Below are positions 33,316-42,163 of a stretch of 64,000 nt of DNA, in pieces. The position numbers and the translations under genes were made by a program. The number at the start of each line of letters is the position of its first letter. Positions within the stretch are counted from its first letter, which is position 1. Below the pieces are notes generated by a model. It did no database searches, was not told the DNA's origin, and worked only from the letters and a program-made list of their open reading frames with translations. The DNA comes from Rhodococcus sp. 06-235-1A (lineage in GTDB: Bacteria > Actinomycetota > Actinomycetes > Mycobacteriales > Mycobacteriaceae): assembly GCF_002258785.1 (NCBI RefSeq), contig NZ_NOYI01000036.1:62001-126000 (forward strand), in the 5' to 3' direction.

Positions 33316-33388
33316 TGCGCCCGAAGGGATTCGAACCCCTAACCTCTTGATCCGTAGTCAAGTGCTCTATCCGTTGAGCTACGGGCGC
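33316..33388 (-). tRNA. tRNA-Arg (anticodon ACG)
   Basis: The minus strand folds as a full tRNA. The acceptor stem is GCGCCCG/CGGGCGC, the anticodon loop CTACGGA gives ACG on the stem CTTGA/TCAAG, and the T-loop is GTTCGAATC. CCA is not encoded; the discriminator is A. Its 3' end faces the integrase, so this is the probable attachment site of the element. Confidence 0.96.
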
Positions 33389-33441
33389 ATGTTCAGTTAT
33401 CCAACTGGTCTAGCTGAACGATAAAAATCTACCGTTCGTGG

Positions 33442-33528
33442 CGGAGGCGAGAGGATTTGAACCTCCGGTCCCGGTGAAAGGACAAGTCATTAGCAGTGAC
33501 TCCCATTCGGCCGCTCTGGCACGCCTCC
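33442..33528 (-). tRNA. tRNA-Ser (anticodon GCT)
   Basis: The minus strand shows an 87-nt type II tRNA. The acceptor stem is GGAGGCG/CGCCTCC, the anticodon loop CTGCTAA gives GCT, the variable arm is long, and the T-loop is GTTCAAATC. Confidence 0.95.
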
Positions 33529-33651
33529 TAGGCTGCCGGCCCTCTCGGACCGCCGAGGAAAGAGATTACACACGGCAAAGGCCAGAAGGCAAAACGGCTG
33601 GTCGACGCCTCAGGTTCGCACGGCGTTCGCGTAAAAGATGCTTGTTGCTCG

Positions 33652-34416
33652 TCAGCGCATGAAGCTGTCGAACCAATCGAAGATTCGGGTCTGCGCATCG
33701 ACGAGCGCGGCCTCGGCCGGGTCGGTGTGATCGCTGCTGCCCGGTTGCTCCCTGGGATGGTCGGCCCGATGCTGCACACCCGAGTAGCTGACGATGTTCG
33801 TGGCCACTGAGGCACGCGTGGCAGCGTCGCGGAGGGCTTCGATGTGTTCGGGTGGGGTGTGCGGGTCGTCCTCGCCGTAGAGACCGAGCCAGGGTGCCTG
33901 CAGCTTGGGTGCAGCCTCGACCAACGCGACCGCGTCGGAGTTGAGCGGCTCGATGATGCCCGCCGCGGCAACGCTGACCGCTGCTCCGACCGGACGACTG
34001 GTGGCCACGATCAGAGCTGCAGTGCCTGCGTCGTCGAATCCGATGACCCCAACACAATCGGGATAGACCCCGCGCTGAACCAGCCAGTCGGAGGTGGCGT
34101 CGAAGTCTGCGAAGAGGTCGTCGCCGAAGACTTCCTTGTCGTCGCCGTGGCCCCGGTGAAAGAGGTTCGGGGCGACGGCGAGCCAGCCCTCCATCGCCAG
34201 TGCGCGCAGCAGGTCGAGCAGAGACTGTGGAATTTCACGCGCCTCGTGCAGCACGACGATTCCGCCGCGCGGTCTGCCCTCCGGTTCGATGGCCGTCAGA
34301 GGCACCTTCTCTCGTGGGGGAGATTCGTGCGCGGACGTATCCACCTCGTCGTCCGCGCCGACTGTGGGCGCGGTGGCGGACCGAAGGACTGCGACGTCGC
34401 TGAAGATTCCCGACAT
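33652..34416 (-). CDS. Dienelactone-hydrolase-like alpha/beta protein, nucleophile replaced
   Basis: This 254-residue alpha/beta-hydrolase fold has GGIVVLHEAREIPQSLLDLL as first strand and oxyanion loop, GVIGFDDAGTAALIVAT as the elbow, and PWLGLYGEDDPHTPPEHIEA with the acid. The family elbow is G-x-C-x-G with Cys as nucleophile; here it reads GFDDAG, so the usual Cys or Ser is missing. The late HRADHP may carry the histidine. It may therefore have changed or lost catalysis. ATG 34416 starts the folded domain after a short leader. It diverges from the aminotransferase gene to the right. Confidence 0.8.
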   Translation of the reverse strand: MSGIFSDVAVLRSATAPTVGADDEVDTSAHESPPREKVPLTAIEPEGRPRGGIVVLHEAREIPQSLLDLLRALAMEGWLAVAPNLFHRGHGDDKEVFGDDLFADFDATSDWLVQRGVYPDCVGVIGFDDAGTAALIVATSRPVGAAVSVAAAGIIEPLNSDAVALVEAAPKLQAPWLGLYGEDDPHTPPEHIEALRDAATRASVATNIVSYSGVQHRADHPREQPGSSDHTDPAEAALVDAQTRIFDWFDSFMR

Positions 34417-34500
34417 ACTTATCGAAGATAGGACGATCGGTCCGGTCGTGCACAGCAATAACACGGACGCGTAGAAGTCAACCCCGAACCTGAGCGCATA

Positions 34501-35565
34501 ATGGCAGCCGTGACCGCGCACATCCGCCCCGACCTCGACGCAATCCCCGCTTACATTCCCGGCCGTAGCTTTCCGGGAGCAATCAAGCTGGCGAGCAACG
34601 AAACAACGCAGGGCCCGCTGCCCAGCGTGCATGCCGCGATTGCCGAGGCCGTCGGTGGCGTCAACCGCTACCCCGACATCCGGGCGACAGCACTCGTCGA
34701 ATCCTTGGCGAAGAAGCTCGGTGTAGCGACCGAAAATGTGGCCGCAGGTAACGGTTCGGTTGCACTGTGCCAAGAGGTCGTTCAGATCACGTGTGGCCCC
34801 GGCGACGAGGTGCTGTTCGCATGGCGTTCGTTCGAGGCGTACCCGATCATCACGCGCGTTGCCGGTGCGACGCCCGTGCAGGTTCCGCTGACCGCAGACC
34901 ACGTGCACGATCTCGACGCGATGCTCGCGGCCATCACCGACCGCACCCGCCTGATCTTCGTGTGCAACCCCAACAATCCGACCGGAACCGTCGTCCGGCG
35001 CGCCGAGCTCGAGGCCTTCCTGGACGCGGTGCCGTCGAACATTCTCGTCGTGCTCGACGAGGCCTACTTCGAGTACACCCGTCCCGCCGCTGACGGCGAT
35101 CACGTCGACGGCGTCGAACTCGCGCGTGGACGACGCAACGTGATCGTGTTGCGCACGTTCTCGAAGGCCTACGGACTCGCGGGCCTGCGCGTGGGCTACG
35201 CAGTTGCCGATCCCGAGGTGATCACGGCTCTGTCCAAGGTGCGGATTGCGTTCGCCGTCAGCACGATTGCGCAGCAGGCGGCGCTGTCGTCTCTGGAGGC
35301 CTCGGCGGAACTACTCGCCCGCACCGACGCCCTCATCGTCGAACGCGACCGCGTACGCGACGCTCTGGTCGCAGGAGGCTTCGACGTCAACGCATCGCAG
35401 TCCAACTTCGTGTGGCTGCCGTTGGCCGAGAAATCAGGCAAATTCGCGTCAGCTGCGGCCGAACAGGGCCTACTGCTGCGCGCCTACGGAAACGACGGCG
35501 TGCGGGTCACCATCGGCGACCCGCACGAGAACGACGCGTTTCTGAAGTTCGCCCTACAGGCCTAG
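34501..35565 (+). CDS. pat: Histidinol-phosphate/aromatic amino acid aminotransferase (Pat type)
   Basis: This 354-residue class II PLP aminotransferase has IKLASNETTQGPLPSVHAAI at the start, CNPNNPTGTVV with the cofactor Asn, VLDEAYFEY, and FSKAYGLAGLRVGYA with the PLP-binding Lys. The sequence fits the mycobacterial HisC2/Pat group, which transaminates aromatic amino acids. It is encoded alone; the following gene converges and overlaps by 12 bp. Its coding is ordinary core-genome style. Confidence 0.9.
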   Translation: MAAVTAHIRPDLDAIPAYIPGRSFPGAIKLASNETTQGPLPSVHAAIAEAVGGVNRYPDIRATALVESLAKKLGVATENVAAGNGSVALCQEVVQITCGPGDEVLFAWRSFEAYPIITRVAGATPVQVPLTADHVHDLDAMLAAITDRTRLIFVCNPNNPTGTVVRRAELEAFLDAVPSNILVVLDEAYFEYTRPAADGDHVDGVELARGRRNVIVLRTFSKAYGLAGLRVGYAVADPEVITALSKVRIAFAVSTIAQQAALSSLEASAELLARTDALIVERDRVRDALVAGGFDVNASQSNFVWLPLAEKSGKFASAAAEQGLLLRAYGNDGVRVTIGDPHENDAFLKFALQA

Positions 35566-36615
35566 CGCGCTTTCGAGCGTCGGCCAGGATTCACGCAGGT
35601 CGTCCTGCCAGTACGGCCAGCCGTGAATGCCGTAGGGGCGATAGACGGTTGTCGCAGGGATATCCAACGCGCGCAGTCTCGTGTCGAACACTGTCGTGCA
35701 GTACAGCGCGGCGGCCTCGAGGGGCCCGCCCATGAGCGCACTCTCCGGTCCGCTACCGCCGGGACCGAGTTCGTAGGGGCCGGGCAACCCGGTACCGACG
35801 GAGATGTAGACGTCCTTGCCGCGGAGGGCTTCGGCGTTGGCGGATGGGTCGTGCTGCACCCACAGAGGATCGGTGTTCTCGCCCCACATGTTGGACGCGT
35901 TTCCGCCGTTGGTCGCGACGGTAGCGCGCACCGCGTCCTTGAAGTTGGTCTGCGAATTGTCGTAGCAACCGCTCAAACCGGCGACGCCGGTGTAGAGCTT
36001 GGGGTGACGCGTGATCAGATCCATCGCGGCCTGCGCGCCCATCGAGACACCCGCGATCGCGTTGGTGCCGTTACCTGAGAATCGCGCATCGATCAGCGGC
36101 GGCAACTCCGACGTCAGGAACGTCTCCCACTTGTTCACACCGAGCACCGGATCCGGAACATTCCAGTCGGTGTAGTAACTGCTCGATCCACCGACCGGGA
36201 GCACTACGTTGACCTGCTTGTCCGCGAAGAAATCGACGATGTCGGTCTTCTGCGTCCAGGTGCTTTCCTTGTAATCGGATTCCTTACCTGCGCTGACGCC
36301 GTCGAGCATGTACAGCGTGGGGCGGGACACGGCCTGCGCGGCCGGAAGAAGAACCTGGACCTGGATGGCGCGGCCCATGGCGGGCGACTCGACCCACACC
36401 GCAGCACGGCGGTCGGTCAGCATGTCGACACGATCGATGCGCGCCGACGCCAACGGCAAGGACTGAGCTTCCATGCCGGGCACCACCACACCGCCACCAT
36501 CGGCACTGCCGGTACCGGGAAGCGGCTGCGCCCCGGCGAGACCCGACCCCAGCAGAGAAACTGCCAGAGCAGTTCCCGCTACTGCCAACACACGACGGTG
36601 CATCTGATTGCCCAT
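35554..36615 (-). CDS. Secreted mycolyltransferase (antigen 85/PS1-like esterase)
   Basis: This 353-residue secreted protein has a signal peptide (RRVLAVAGTALAVSLLGSGL, then AGA). The esterase D fold includes RPTLYMLDGVSAGKESDY, the nucleophile elbow AGVSMGAQAAMDL and the catalytic His in YGIHGWPYWQ near the C-terminus. Such enzymes transfer mycolic acids to trehalose or arabinogalactan in the outer membrane of mycolata. The start is taken at ATG 36615; ATG 36603 is almost equally good. A long upstream region suggests its own promoter. Confidence 0.92.
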   Translation of the reverse strand: MGNQMHRRVLAVAGTALAVSLLGSGLAGAQPLPGTGSADGGGVVVPGMEAQSLPLASARIDRVDMLTDRRAAVWVESPAMGRAIQVQVLLPAAQAVSRPTLYMLDGVSAGKESDYKESTWTQKTDIVDFFADKQVNVVLPVGGSSSYYTDWNVPDPVLGVNKWETFLTSELPPLIDARFSGNGTNAIAGVSMGAQAAMDLITRHPKLYTGVAGLSGCYDNSQTNFKDAVRATVATNGGNASNMWGENTDPLWVQHDPSANAEALRGKDVYISVGTGLPGPYELGPGGSGPESALMGGPLEAAALYCTTVFDTRLRALDIPATTVYRPYGIHGWPYWQDDLRESWPTLESALGL

Positions 36616-36825
36616 CCTCCCCCTGCGCACCCATACGGGGCGCAACACAAACAACTTCCGTTACTCAACGTACCCACCGACACGCGCGTACGCCGAAGCT
36701 GTGGGTCCGCTCACAATAGCCGCGGGGAAGCGGGTACAAAAGTCTGCGAGATCCTTTGTTACATGTACCCATGAAATAACGGTCTACCTGGTCGGATGCA
36801 GTCGCTGACACAGAAGCCGAGAGGG

Positions 36826-36877
36826 CACTCGATGTGACATTCGGTGGCCTTTTCGGGGGTCGATGTCACATCGAGTG
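36826..36877 (-). terminator. Strong hairpin with 15-bp perfect arms
   Basis: CACTCGATGTGACAT (36826-36840) and ATGTCACATCGAGTG (36863-36877) are perfect inverted repeats across a 22-bp loop. It lies 18 bp past the stop of the DUF3072 gene, so it most likely ends that transcript. No T-run is evident. A role as an operator cannot be excluded. Confidence 0.55.
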
Positions 36878-36894
36878 GACTTCCCGGTCGCCTC

Positions 36895-37098
36895 TCAGCC
36901 GCGGCCGGTTTCGCCCTGCAACTTGTCGATCATTTCGGACGCCTGCGCCTTGTTGAGACCCTCGGGAACTTCCTCGCCGGCTTCCTGCGCGAGGGTGCCC
37001 AGATAGCTCTTCTGCGGTCCGGTCATCGGCTCGTCGCCGGTGACCCAGTCGTCGGGATCCTTCTCGGGGTTCTGGTTGACCTGCTCGTTTTCGCTCAT
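36895..37098 (-). CDS. DUF3072 small protein
   Basis: This 67-residue hydrophilic protein has the family core WVTGDEPMTGPQKSYLGTLA, then QEAGEEVPEGLNKAQASEMI and a short helix. Function is unknown; the family is common in actinobacteria. ATG 37098 begins MSENEQVNQNPEKDP. Confidence 0.85.
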   Translation of the reverse strand: MSENEQVNQNPEKDPDDWVTGDEPMTGPQKSYLGTLAQEAGEEVPEGLNKAQASEMIDKLQGETGRG

Positions 37099-37241
37099 AC
37101 GTTCGTAGATACGCCGAATCGACGGGTTCCAAACACGTCCGTGTTCCAGGAGTCGCGGGCGTAGGTCGTGCGAATGACTTGATTGACAGTTCAATGAGCG
37201 CCCGAGAATGCTCCAGATCACACCCCCTCGATTGGAGTTCC

Positions 37242-37595
37242 ATGAAGACGAACAAACTGCTGGTCAAGATCGGAATTGCCGGCGCGATCGCAGCAGCCGC
37301 CTTGGTCACGACGCCTGCGGTCGCCTCGGCCGATCCGATCACCGATTTCCTCTGCAGCAGCGGTTCGGCGCAGTTCTGCCCGGCGCTTCTGCCACCACCT
37401 CCGGCCCCGCTGGCGGCACCTGCTCCTGCGCCACAGCCTCAGGGCGCTCCGGCACCCGCACCCCATCAGGGCGGGGCATTCCAATACAAGAACTGCGATG
37501 CGGCCCGCGACGCCGGTGCCGCTCCGGTCTATCGGGACGAGTACGGCTACGGGCCTCACCTAGACCGCGACGACGACGGCGTCGGCTGCGAGTAG
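37242..37595 (+). CDS. Secreted excalibur-domain calcium-binding protein
   Basis: This 117-residue protein has a signal peptide (KIGIAGAIAAAALVTTPAVA, then SAD). A Pro/Ala-rich linker follows (LPPPPAPLAAPAPAPQPQGA). The C-terminal excalibur motif is YKNCDAARDAGAAPVYRDEY followed by DRDDDGVGCE, the usual calcium-binding loop D-x-D-x-D-G. Such proteins are exported to the envelope; their role is unknown. ATG 37242 is the start of the signal peptide. Confidence 0.88.
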   Translation: MKTNKLLVKIGIAGAIAAAALVTTPAVASADPITDFLCSSGSAQFCPALLPPPPAPLAAPAPAPQPQGAPAPAPHQGGAFQYKNCDAARDAGAAPVYRDEYGYGPHLDRDDDGVGCE

Positions 37596-37675
37596 CGAAT
37601 TCGCACTTGTGCAGGCAGGAAGTCCACCGAATCGTCTGCTCGAGTGCGACCTCGGCAGGCGGATACGCTCACCCA

Positions 37676-38596
37676 GTGAGACGACGCCAGCAACCGCCCC
37701 TGGCGAAGCGGCACGGTCTGGACCCCGCGCGCATCCGTATGCCCGAAGACGGAACCTGGCGCACCGTCCGCGACTTCCTGACAGCGACCGAGCCGAGGAT
37801 TCCTCGACACCGGATCGACGCGATGCTCGACGCCGGCGAGGTCGTCGATATGGCAGGGCCCATCTCACCCGACGCACCGTACGTTCCCGGCGAGGCAGTC
37901 TGGTTCCACCGCGATCTGCCATCGGAAACCGTTGTGCCGTTCGATATCTCGATCGTGCACCGCGACGACGCGCTACTGGTGATCGACAAGCCCCATTTTC
38001 TGCCGACCATCCCCCGAGGCGGACACATTCTACAGACCGCACTCGTGCGACTGCGTCTCGAACTCGACCTCCCGCAGCTGGTGCCCGCGCACCGACTCGA
38101 CCGCGTCACCGCGGGCCTGGTTCTGTTCGTCGTAGACCCGGCACTTCGCGGCGCGTATCAGACACTGTTCCAGGATCGGAAGGTCCGCAAGGAGTACGAG
38201 GCGATTGCGCCCTACGACCAGTCGCTGGCGCTGCCCGCCGTCGTCCACAGTCGAATCGTCTCGGACAATGGCCACTTCACCGCCCGCGAGGTCGACGCAG
38301 AACCCAACGCGCACACCACCGTCGAACTCGTGGACCATCGAGACGGACTCGGCCGGTATCGACTGACACCGTTGACCGGACGCACCCATCAGCTACGTCT
38401 GCACATGAATTCACTCGGCGTGCCCATCCTCGGTGACGATCTGTACCCGACGGCTACCGACCGGGCCGTCGACGATTTCACCGAACCACTCCAATTACTC
38501 GCCAGTGCAATCGAATTCGTCGATCCGATCTCGAAAGCAGTACGACGCTTCGAGACGGAGTCGAGACTCGAGCGTTGGGAGAGCAGAGAAGGATGA
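37676..38596 (+). CDS. RluA-family RNA pseudouridine synthase
   Basis: This 306-residue protein has the RluA core: IVHRDDALLVIDKPHFLPTI, the catalytic Asp in PAHRLDRVTAGLVLFV (H-R-L-D-x-x-T-x-G), and LTGRTHQLRLHMNSLGVPIL. It makes pseudouridine in ribosomal or transfer RNA. GTG 37676 gives a short basic N-terminus (RRRQQPPLAKRHG); no S4 domain is obvious. It stands alone, convergent with the next gene. Confidence 0.92.
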   Translation: MRRRQQPPLAKRHGLDPARIRMPEDGTWRTVRDFLTATEPRIPRHRIDAMLDAGEVVDMAGPISPDAPYVPGEAVWFHRDLPSETVVPFDISIVHRDDALLVIDKPHFLPTIPRGGHILQTALVRLRLELDLPQLVPAHRLDRVTAGLVLFVVDPALRGAYQTLFQDRKVRKEYEAIAPYDQSLALPAVVHSRIVSDNGHFTAREVDAEPNAHTTVELVDHRDGLGRYRLTPLTGRTHQLRLHMNSLGVPILGDDLYPTATDRAVDDFTEPLQLLASAIEFVDPISKAVRRFETESRLERWESREG

Positions 38597-38606
38597 CGTC
38601 CCGCGA

Positions 38607-38948
38607 TCAGGTCGTCAAGGGATCGCGTCCCCCGAGCATCATCTCGAACTCGGAGTAGGTCTCCAGAGAAGCGAAGTGACGCGAATAGAGATCCACGACG
38701 TCTTCAGTCGGGTCCTGAAGCGTCGGAGCTACATCGACCAGGTGCGCCAATCGCACATACGACCGATCGTCACCCGTGCCTGCGGCGTATTCCAGTTCGT
38801 GCACACGCTTTTCGACCGTTTTTCTGGCCGCGGCAACACTTTCCGCATGAACCACATAGAAGTCTTCCCGATAGTACTTGCCGTCCCCGGCGGTCTTACC
38901 GAGCTCGAATACCACGATTCCGACATAGGTCTGCTTGGCAGCGTTCAT
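38607..38948 (-). CDS. DUF4288 protein
   Basis: This 113-residue protein has the family layout: YVGIVVFELGKTAGDGKYYR at the start, a central alanine helix, ELEYAAGTGDDRSYVRLAHL, and VDLYSRHFASLETYSEFE. Function is unknown. It converges with the pseudouridine synthase gene, with 10 bp between the stops. Confidence 0.8.
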   Translation of the reverse strand: MNAAKQTYVGIVVFELGKTAGDGKYYREDFYVVHAESVAAARKTVEKRVHELEYAAGTGDDRSYVRLAHLVDVAPTLQDPTEDVVDLYSRHFASLETYSEFEMMLGGRDPLTT

Positions 38949-39312
38949 ACCGCCGAAGGTAACAGCGCGCCCTCCAACAGCGAGACTGTACGAAAATACC
39001 GCGCGAAATGTTTTGCCTTCCGCAAAGCGGCACAGTCGACGTGCGTGCGTCGGGACTGGACCACCGATACCGCCAGCGAGTCAGCTGGCCCGCGAAGACC
39101 TCGGGTTGACGAACCCGTCGGCGTGGGCAACGATTGCCGCCGTCCCTGAAAACGGGACATCCGGCTTGTTTAGCAAGGTTCGTCAGGTGTCGCAAATAAC
39201 TCGCGGGGGGATGTTGGATGTCTCGGCTTCACGCTTCGCTGAGCGCAGCCGGAACCAACCCACACTGCTCAGTCGATGCTGCGCGAGATACCTCAGTGGG
39301 GCGGTGCTCCTG
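38949..39312. other. Intergenic stretch upstream of the MFS gene
   Basis: I see no gene here. It holds the divergent promoters of the DUF4288 and MFS genes. No clear operator palindrome was found. Confidence 0.5.
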
Positions 39313-40512
39313 ATGCCCGCGCAACACTTCCCACGCCGTCTTCTCCTCACCATAGATTTCGGCGTCCGCTTCGTCGGCACTGCGTGCTACACCGTCTTCA
39401 TTGCAGGTGTCTACAGCCTGTCCGGCAATGCGTTCCACGTCGGCCTGCTGGGTGCGATGATCGTGATTCCCGCGCTGGTGGTGTCGACGGGAATCGGCAA
39501 GGTAGTGGGCCGATTCTCTGCACGGCACACTCTGAACGTATTGCTGGTATCACGGCTCCTACTGTTCTTGATCGTGGTCGTGACCCCACCGTCGCTCGCA
39601 TCACTTCTCGTATCCGCTGCGGTGAACAGCTCGCTCCATCAGACATCCCTCGTCGTCAAAATGTCTCTCGATGCGTCACTCATGACAGACGACTCACGGG
39701 TCGAGTACTTGAGTACGAAAGGCATGCAATCGAGCGTCGTACTCACTGTCGCCCCGGCCGCTGGGGGTTTCCTGTTCGGGCTGGGGGGATTCGCAGGCGC
39801 GCTGAGTGTGATGGCGTGCGTCATCGGACTTGCACTGGTTGCAGTGAATCTCCTCGAGATTCCCGCATCGACGAGACAGCCCGGCGGTGTGGGTAACGTT
39901 GCTGACCGTCCATCCGCACGGTCCAGCTGGGCCGCAGTACGTGCTGTTCCCGCGCTGCACGCCGCGCTCATGCTGTACTGTCTCGTCGCTGTAATTCTGG
40001 AAACGGAAGCCCCACTTATCTTTCCGTTCGTCGACGAGAAGCTGGCCCAAGGGCCGATGCTGGCAGGAATCCTGCTCGGCGTGAGCGGTCTCGGAGGCGT
40101 CGCCGGTGCCGCTGCTACCAGGATTTTCCCAAGGATGTTGGTGCCGTCCACCATCAAGTGGCTGATTCTGGCCGACGGCATCGTCTTCCTGCTCTTCACG
40201 CTGACCAGCAACGTGATTGTCTCCATTTCGCTGTTCGCTGCCCTGGGTGCGATGGGAGCGATCACGCTGGTCATCGTCGAATCCGCAGTACAACGGGAAG
40301 TGGACAGCAAAGACCGGCCTTTCGTATTTTCGTTGATGCAGTTCTCGGCCGGGGCGGGAGGTGCAACCGTGGGAATTCTCGCTGCATTCATCGCATCCAG
40401 GGTCGGAACGCCGCCGGTTCTTGCTGCCTGTGCACTGCTCGAGATTCTCGCGGCTGTCTTCCTGATCGGACGTGCAGTCGTTCCGGTACGCCGAGCCGAA
40501 GCCCGGCCGTGA
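39313..40512 (+). CDS. MFS transporter
   Basis: This 399-residue permease has twelve helices: TIDFGVRFVGTACYTVFIAG at the start, a second half from AALMLYCLVAVILETEAPLI, and an interior RFSARHTLNVLLVSRLLLFL loop. Atypically, an acidic residue sits in the seventh helix. The substrate is unknown. The gene for a gamma-butyrolactone-receptor-like regulator follows in the same direction, which suggests control by a signal molecule or efflux of a related compound. ATG 39313 was chosen; GTG 39304 is close by. Confidence 0.85.
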   Translation: MPAQHFPRRLLLTIDFGVRFVGTACYTVFIAGVYSLSGNAFHVGLLGAMIVIPALVVSTGIGKVVGRFSARHTLNVLLVSRLLLFLIVVVTPPSLASLLVSAAVNSSLHQTSLVVKMSLDASLMTDDSRVEYLSTKGMQSSVVLTVAPAAGGFLFGLGGFAGALSVMACVIGLALVAVNLLEIPASTRQPGGVGNVADRPSARSSWAAVRAVPALHAALMLYCLVAVILETEAPLIFPFVDEKLAQGPMLAGILLGVSGLGGVAGAAATRIFPRMLVPSTIKWLILADGIVFLLFTLTSNVIVSISLFAALGAMGAITLVIVESAVQREVDSKDRPFVFSLMQFSAGAGGATVGILAAFIASRVGTPPVLAACALLEILAAVFLIGRAVVPVRRAEARP

Positions 40513-40611
40513 CCGATCGTACGAGTTCCCGCTGCCGCGAACTGTTCGGTAGCTTCGTGAGGATAGAACCGTTTCCGTCAGCAGAAACACGAGTGGGAAG
40601 CCGGGTTGTCG

Positions 40612-41256
40612 ATGCAGGAGCGCGCTGAACTCACTCGCCACGCCGTGATTCTCGGGGCAGCGAAGAGCTTCGAGAAGTTCGGTTACGCAGCGAGTTTGAC
40701 CACGATCCTGCAGTACTGCAGCGTCACCAAGGGGGCGATGTACTTCCACTTCAAGTCGAAGGAAGACCTCGCCCATGCGGTGATCGCGGCGCAGCACGAC
40801 ATGGCAATGGAGGGCACGAAGGTTGTTGCCGCCCATAGTGATTCTGCGATCGAGTCGTTGGTGCTGTTGAGTCAGGAGATGGCACGGCAGCTCGTGACGG
40901 AGCCGATTGCCCGTGGTGGAATGCGGCTCACGATGGAGATCGGCAGCATTCAGGGACCGATCGAGCAGCCGTACCGCGATTGGATCGAGGCGATCCGACA
41001 GGTTGCGACCCACGCTGCAGCAGACGGTGACCTGGTCAAGGGCACCGATATCGATGCGCTGGCGACGTTCGTCGTGGGGTCGTTCACCGGTGTGCAGATC
41101 TTGTCCGAGATGCTCACCGGCCGAGCCGATCTCTACGTTCGGCTACGGCAGATGTGGGAGTTGGTGCTCCCCACGATCGTCAGCAAACCGAAGCTCGCGC
41201 ACTTGATGCGCCTGGCGAGTCTGCCTCCGCGGAATTGGAGCGAACCGCCGCACTGA
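40612..41256 (+). CDS. TetR-family regulator, gamma-butyrolactone-receptor (ArpA/ScbR) type
   Basis: This 214-residue protein has the helix-turn-helix RHAVILGAAKSFEKFGYAAS, LTTILQYCSVTKGAMYFHF and KSKEDLAHAVIAAQHD, which resembles the ScbR/ArpA group very closely. The ligand domain includes IGSIQGPIEQPYRDWIEAIR and VVGSFTGVQILSEMLTGRAD. These receptors sense butyrolactone-type autoregulators. ATG 40612 is used. It follows the MFS gene by 99 bp and may repress it. Confidence 0.88.
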   Translation: MQERAELTRHAVILGAAKSFEKFGYAASLTTILQYCSVTKGAMYFHFKSKEDLAHAVIAAQHDMAMEGTKVVAAHSDSAIESLVLLSQEMARQLVTEPIARGGMRLTMEIGSIQGPIEQPYRDWIEAIRQVATHAAADGDLVKGTDIDALATFVVGSFTGVQILSEMLTGRADLYVRLRQMWELVLPTIVSKPKLAHLMRLASLPPRNWSEPPH

Positions 41257-41350
41257 GCGGTCGGGGACCACATCGCCGGTGGACGAGGTGTGCACATCAG
41301 TAGGACGTCGCTTGTCCGGCTTTCCCGTGTCGTGGCGACTTCTCGCTCCG

Positions 41351-42163
41351 CTACTCGGGATTCCGGTGTCGTTCGGACTTCACCAATTCTTTCGTGCGCA
41401 CCAAGCGCAACGCGGTGACCAAGACGACGCCCCCGATGATGTTGAACAGCACCGTATAGCCGAACCATTCGATCCAGGCGACGTAGCTCACGGCCGCACC
41501 GGCGTGGATGGCCCCGAAGATCAGCAGGGAATCGAGAATCGAGTGGAACAACTGCAGTCCGGCCAGAAGGAAACCAGCCGCCATGGCGGCGATGATCCGT
41601 GCGACGTCGGAGGTTGTTCCCTGCTGCATGCGAGTCAGCAGCGTCATCGTGCTGCCACCGAGAACAGCCAGGCAGATCGACTGGAGATTCAGCGGTGCGT
41701 CGACAAAATGATGTGCCGACTCGGACAACACCTCGAGCCACTGCGGAAACGCGTGCGCGATCAACCACATCACGAACCAACCGCCCAACAAGTTCGCCAG
41801 CAGAGTCCCGACCCACAGCCTCACCAGCTGCAACGGTGTTCCGTTACGGGCCACCACTGCCGCGATCGGCATCAGGAAGTCCTCGGTGAACAGCTCACCA
41901 TGGGCGAGATAAATAGCCACCAGGCCGATGCCGAACGCCAGGCCCGCCAGCAGATGACTGTCGGTCTCGTCCAGCACCGCGAGATACGCCATCACACCCA
42001 GAGCAACTTCGAGCCCGCCGAAGAATCCTGTGATCAGAACCGTGCGCACTGTGCGGTGCAATCGCTCGGCACCTTCGGAGACGACAGCGTCGAAACTCTC
42101 CTCGAGTTCCTCCTCCAGAGGTCCCTCGTTGTCGCCGTCGTTGCGCCGCGCTTCTTCGCTCAT
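41351..42163 (-). CDS. Formate/nitrite transporter (FNT) family channel
   Basis: This 270-residue membrane protein has six helices after an acidic leader (DNEGPLEEELEESFDAVVSE). Family features include VLITGFFGGLEVALGVMAYL, LAHGELFTEDFLMPIAAVVA and VRLWVGTLLANLLGGWFVMW. FNT channels pass small monovalent anions such as formate, nitrite or hydrosulfide. ATG 42163 begins the acidic leader. It is followed on the left by the convergent butyrolactone-receptor gene. Confidence 0.85.
   Translation of the reverse strand: MSEEARRNDGDNEGPLEEELEESFDAVVSEGAERLHRTVRTVLITGFFGGLEVALGVMAYLAVLDETDSHLLAGLAFGIGLVAIYLAHGELFTEDFLMPIAAVVARNGTPLQLVRLWVGTLLANLLGGWFVMWLIAHAFPQWLEVLSESAHHFVDAPLNLQSICLAVLGGSTMTLLTRMQQGTTSDVARIIAAMAAGFLLAGLQLFHSILDSLLIFGAIHAGAAVSYVAWIEWFGYTVLFNIIGGVVLVTALRLVRTKELVKSERHRNPE

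Noticed and set aside
33316-33388. Attachment-site repeat of tRNA-Arg inside the window
   Set aside because: I found no second copy of the tRNA 3' end between 1 and 33 kb, so the other boundary is not in view.
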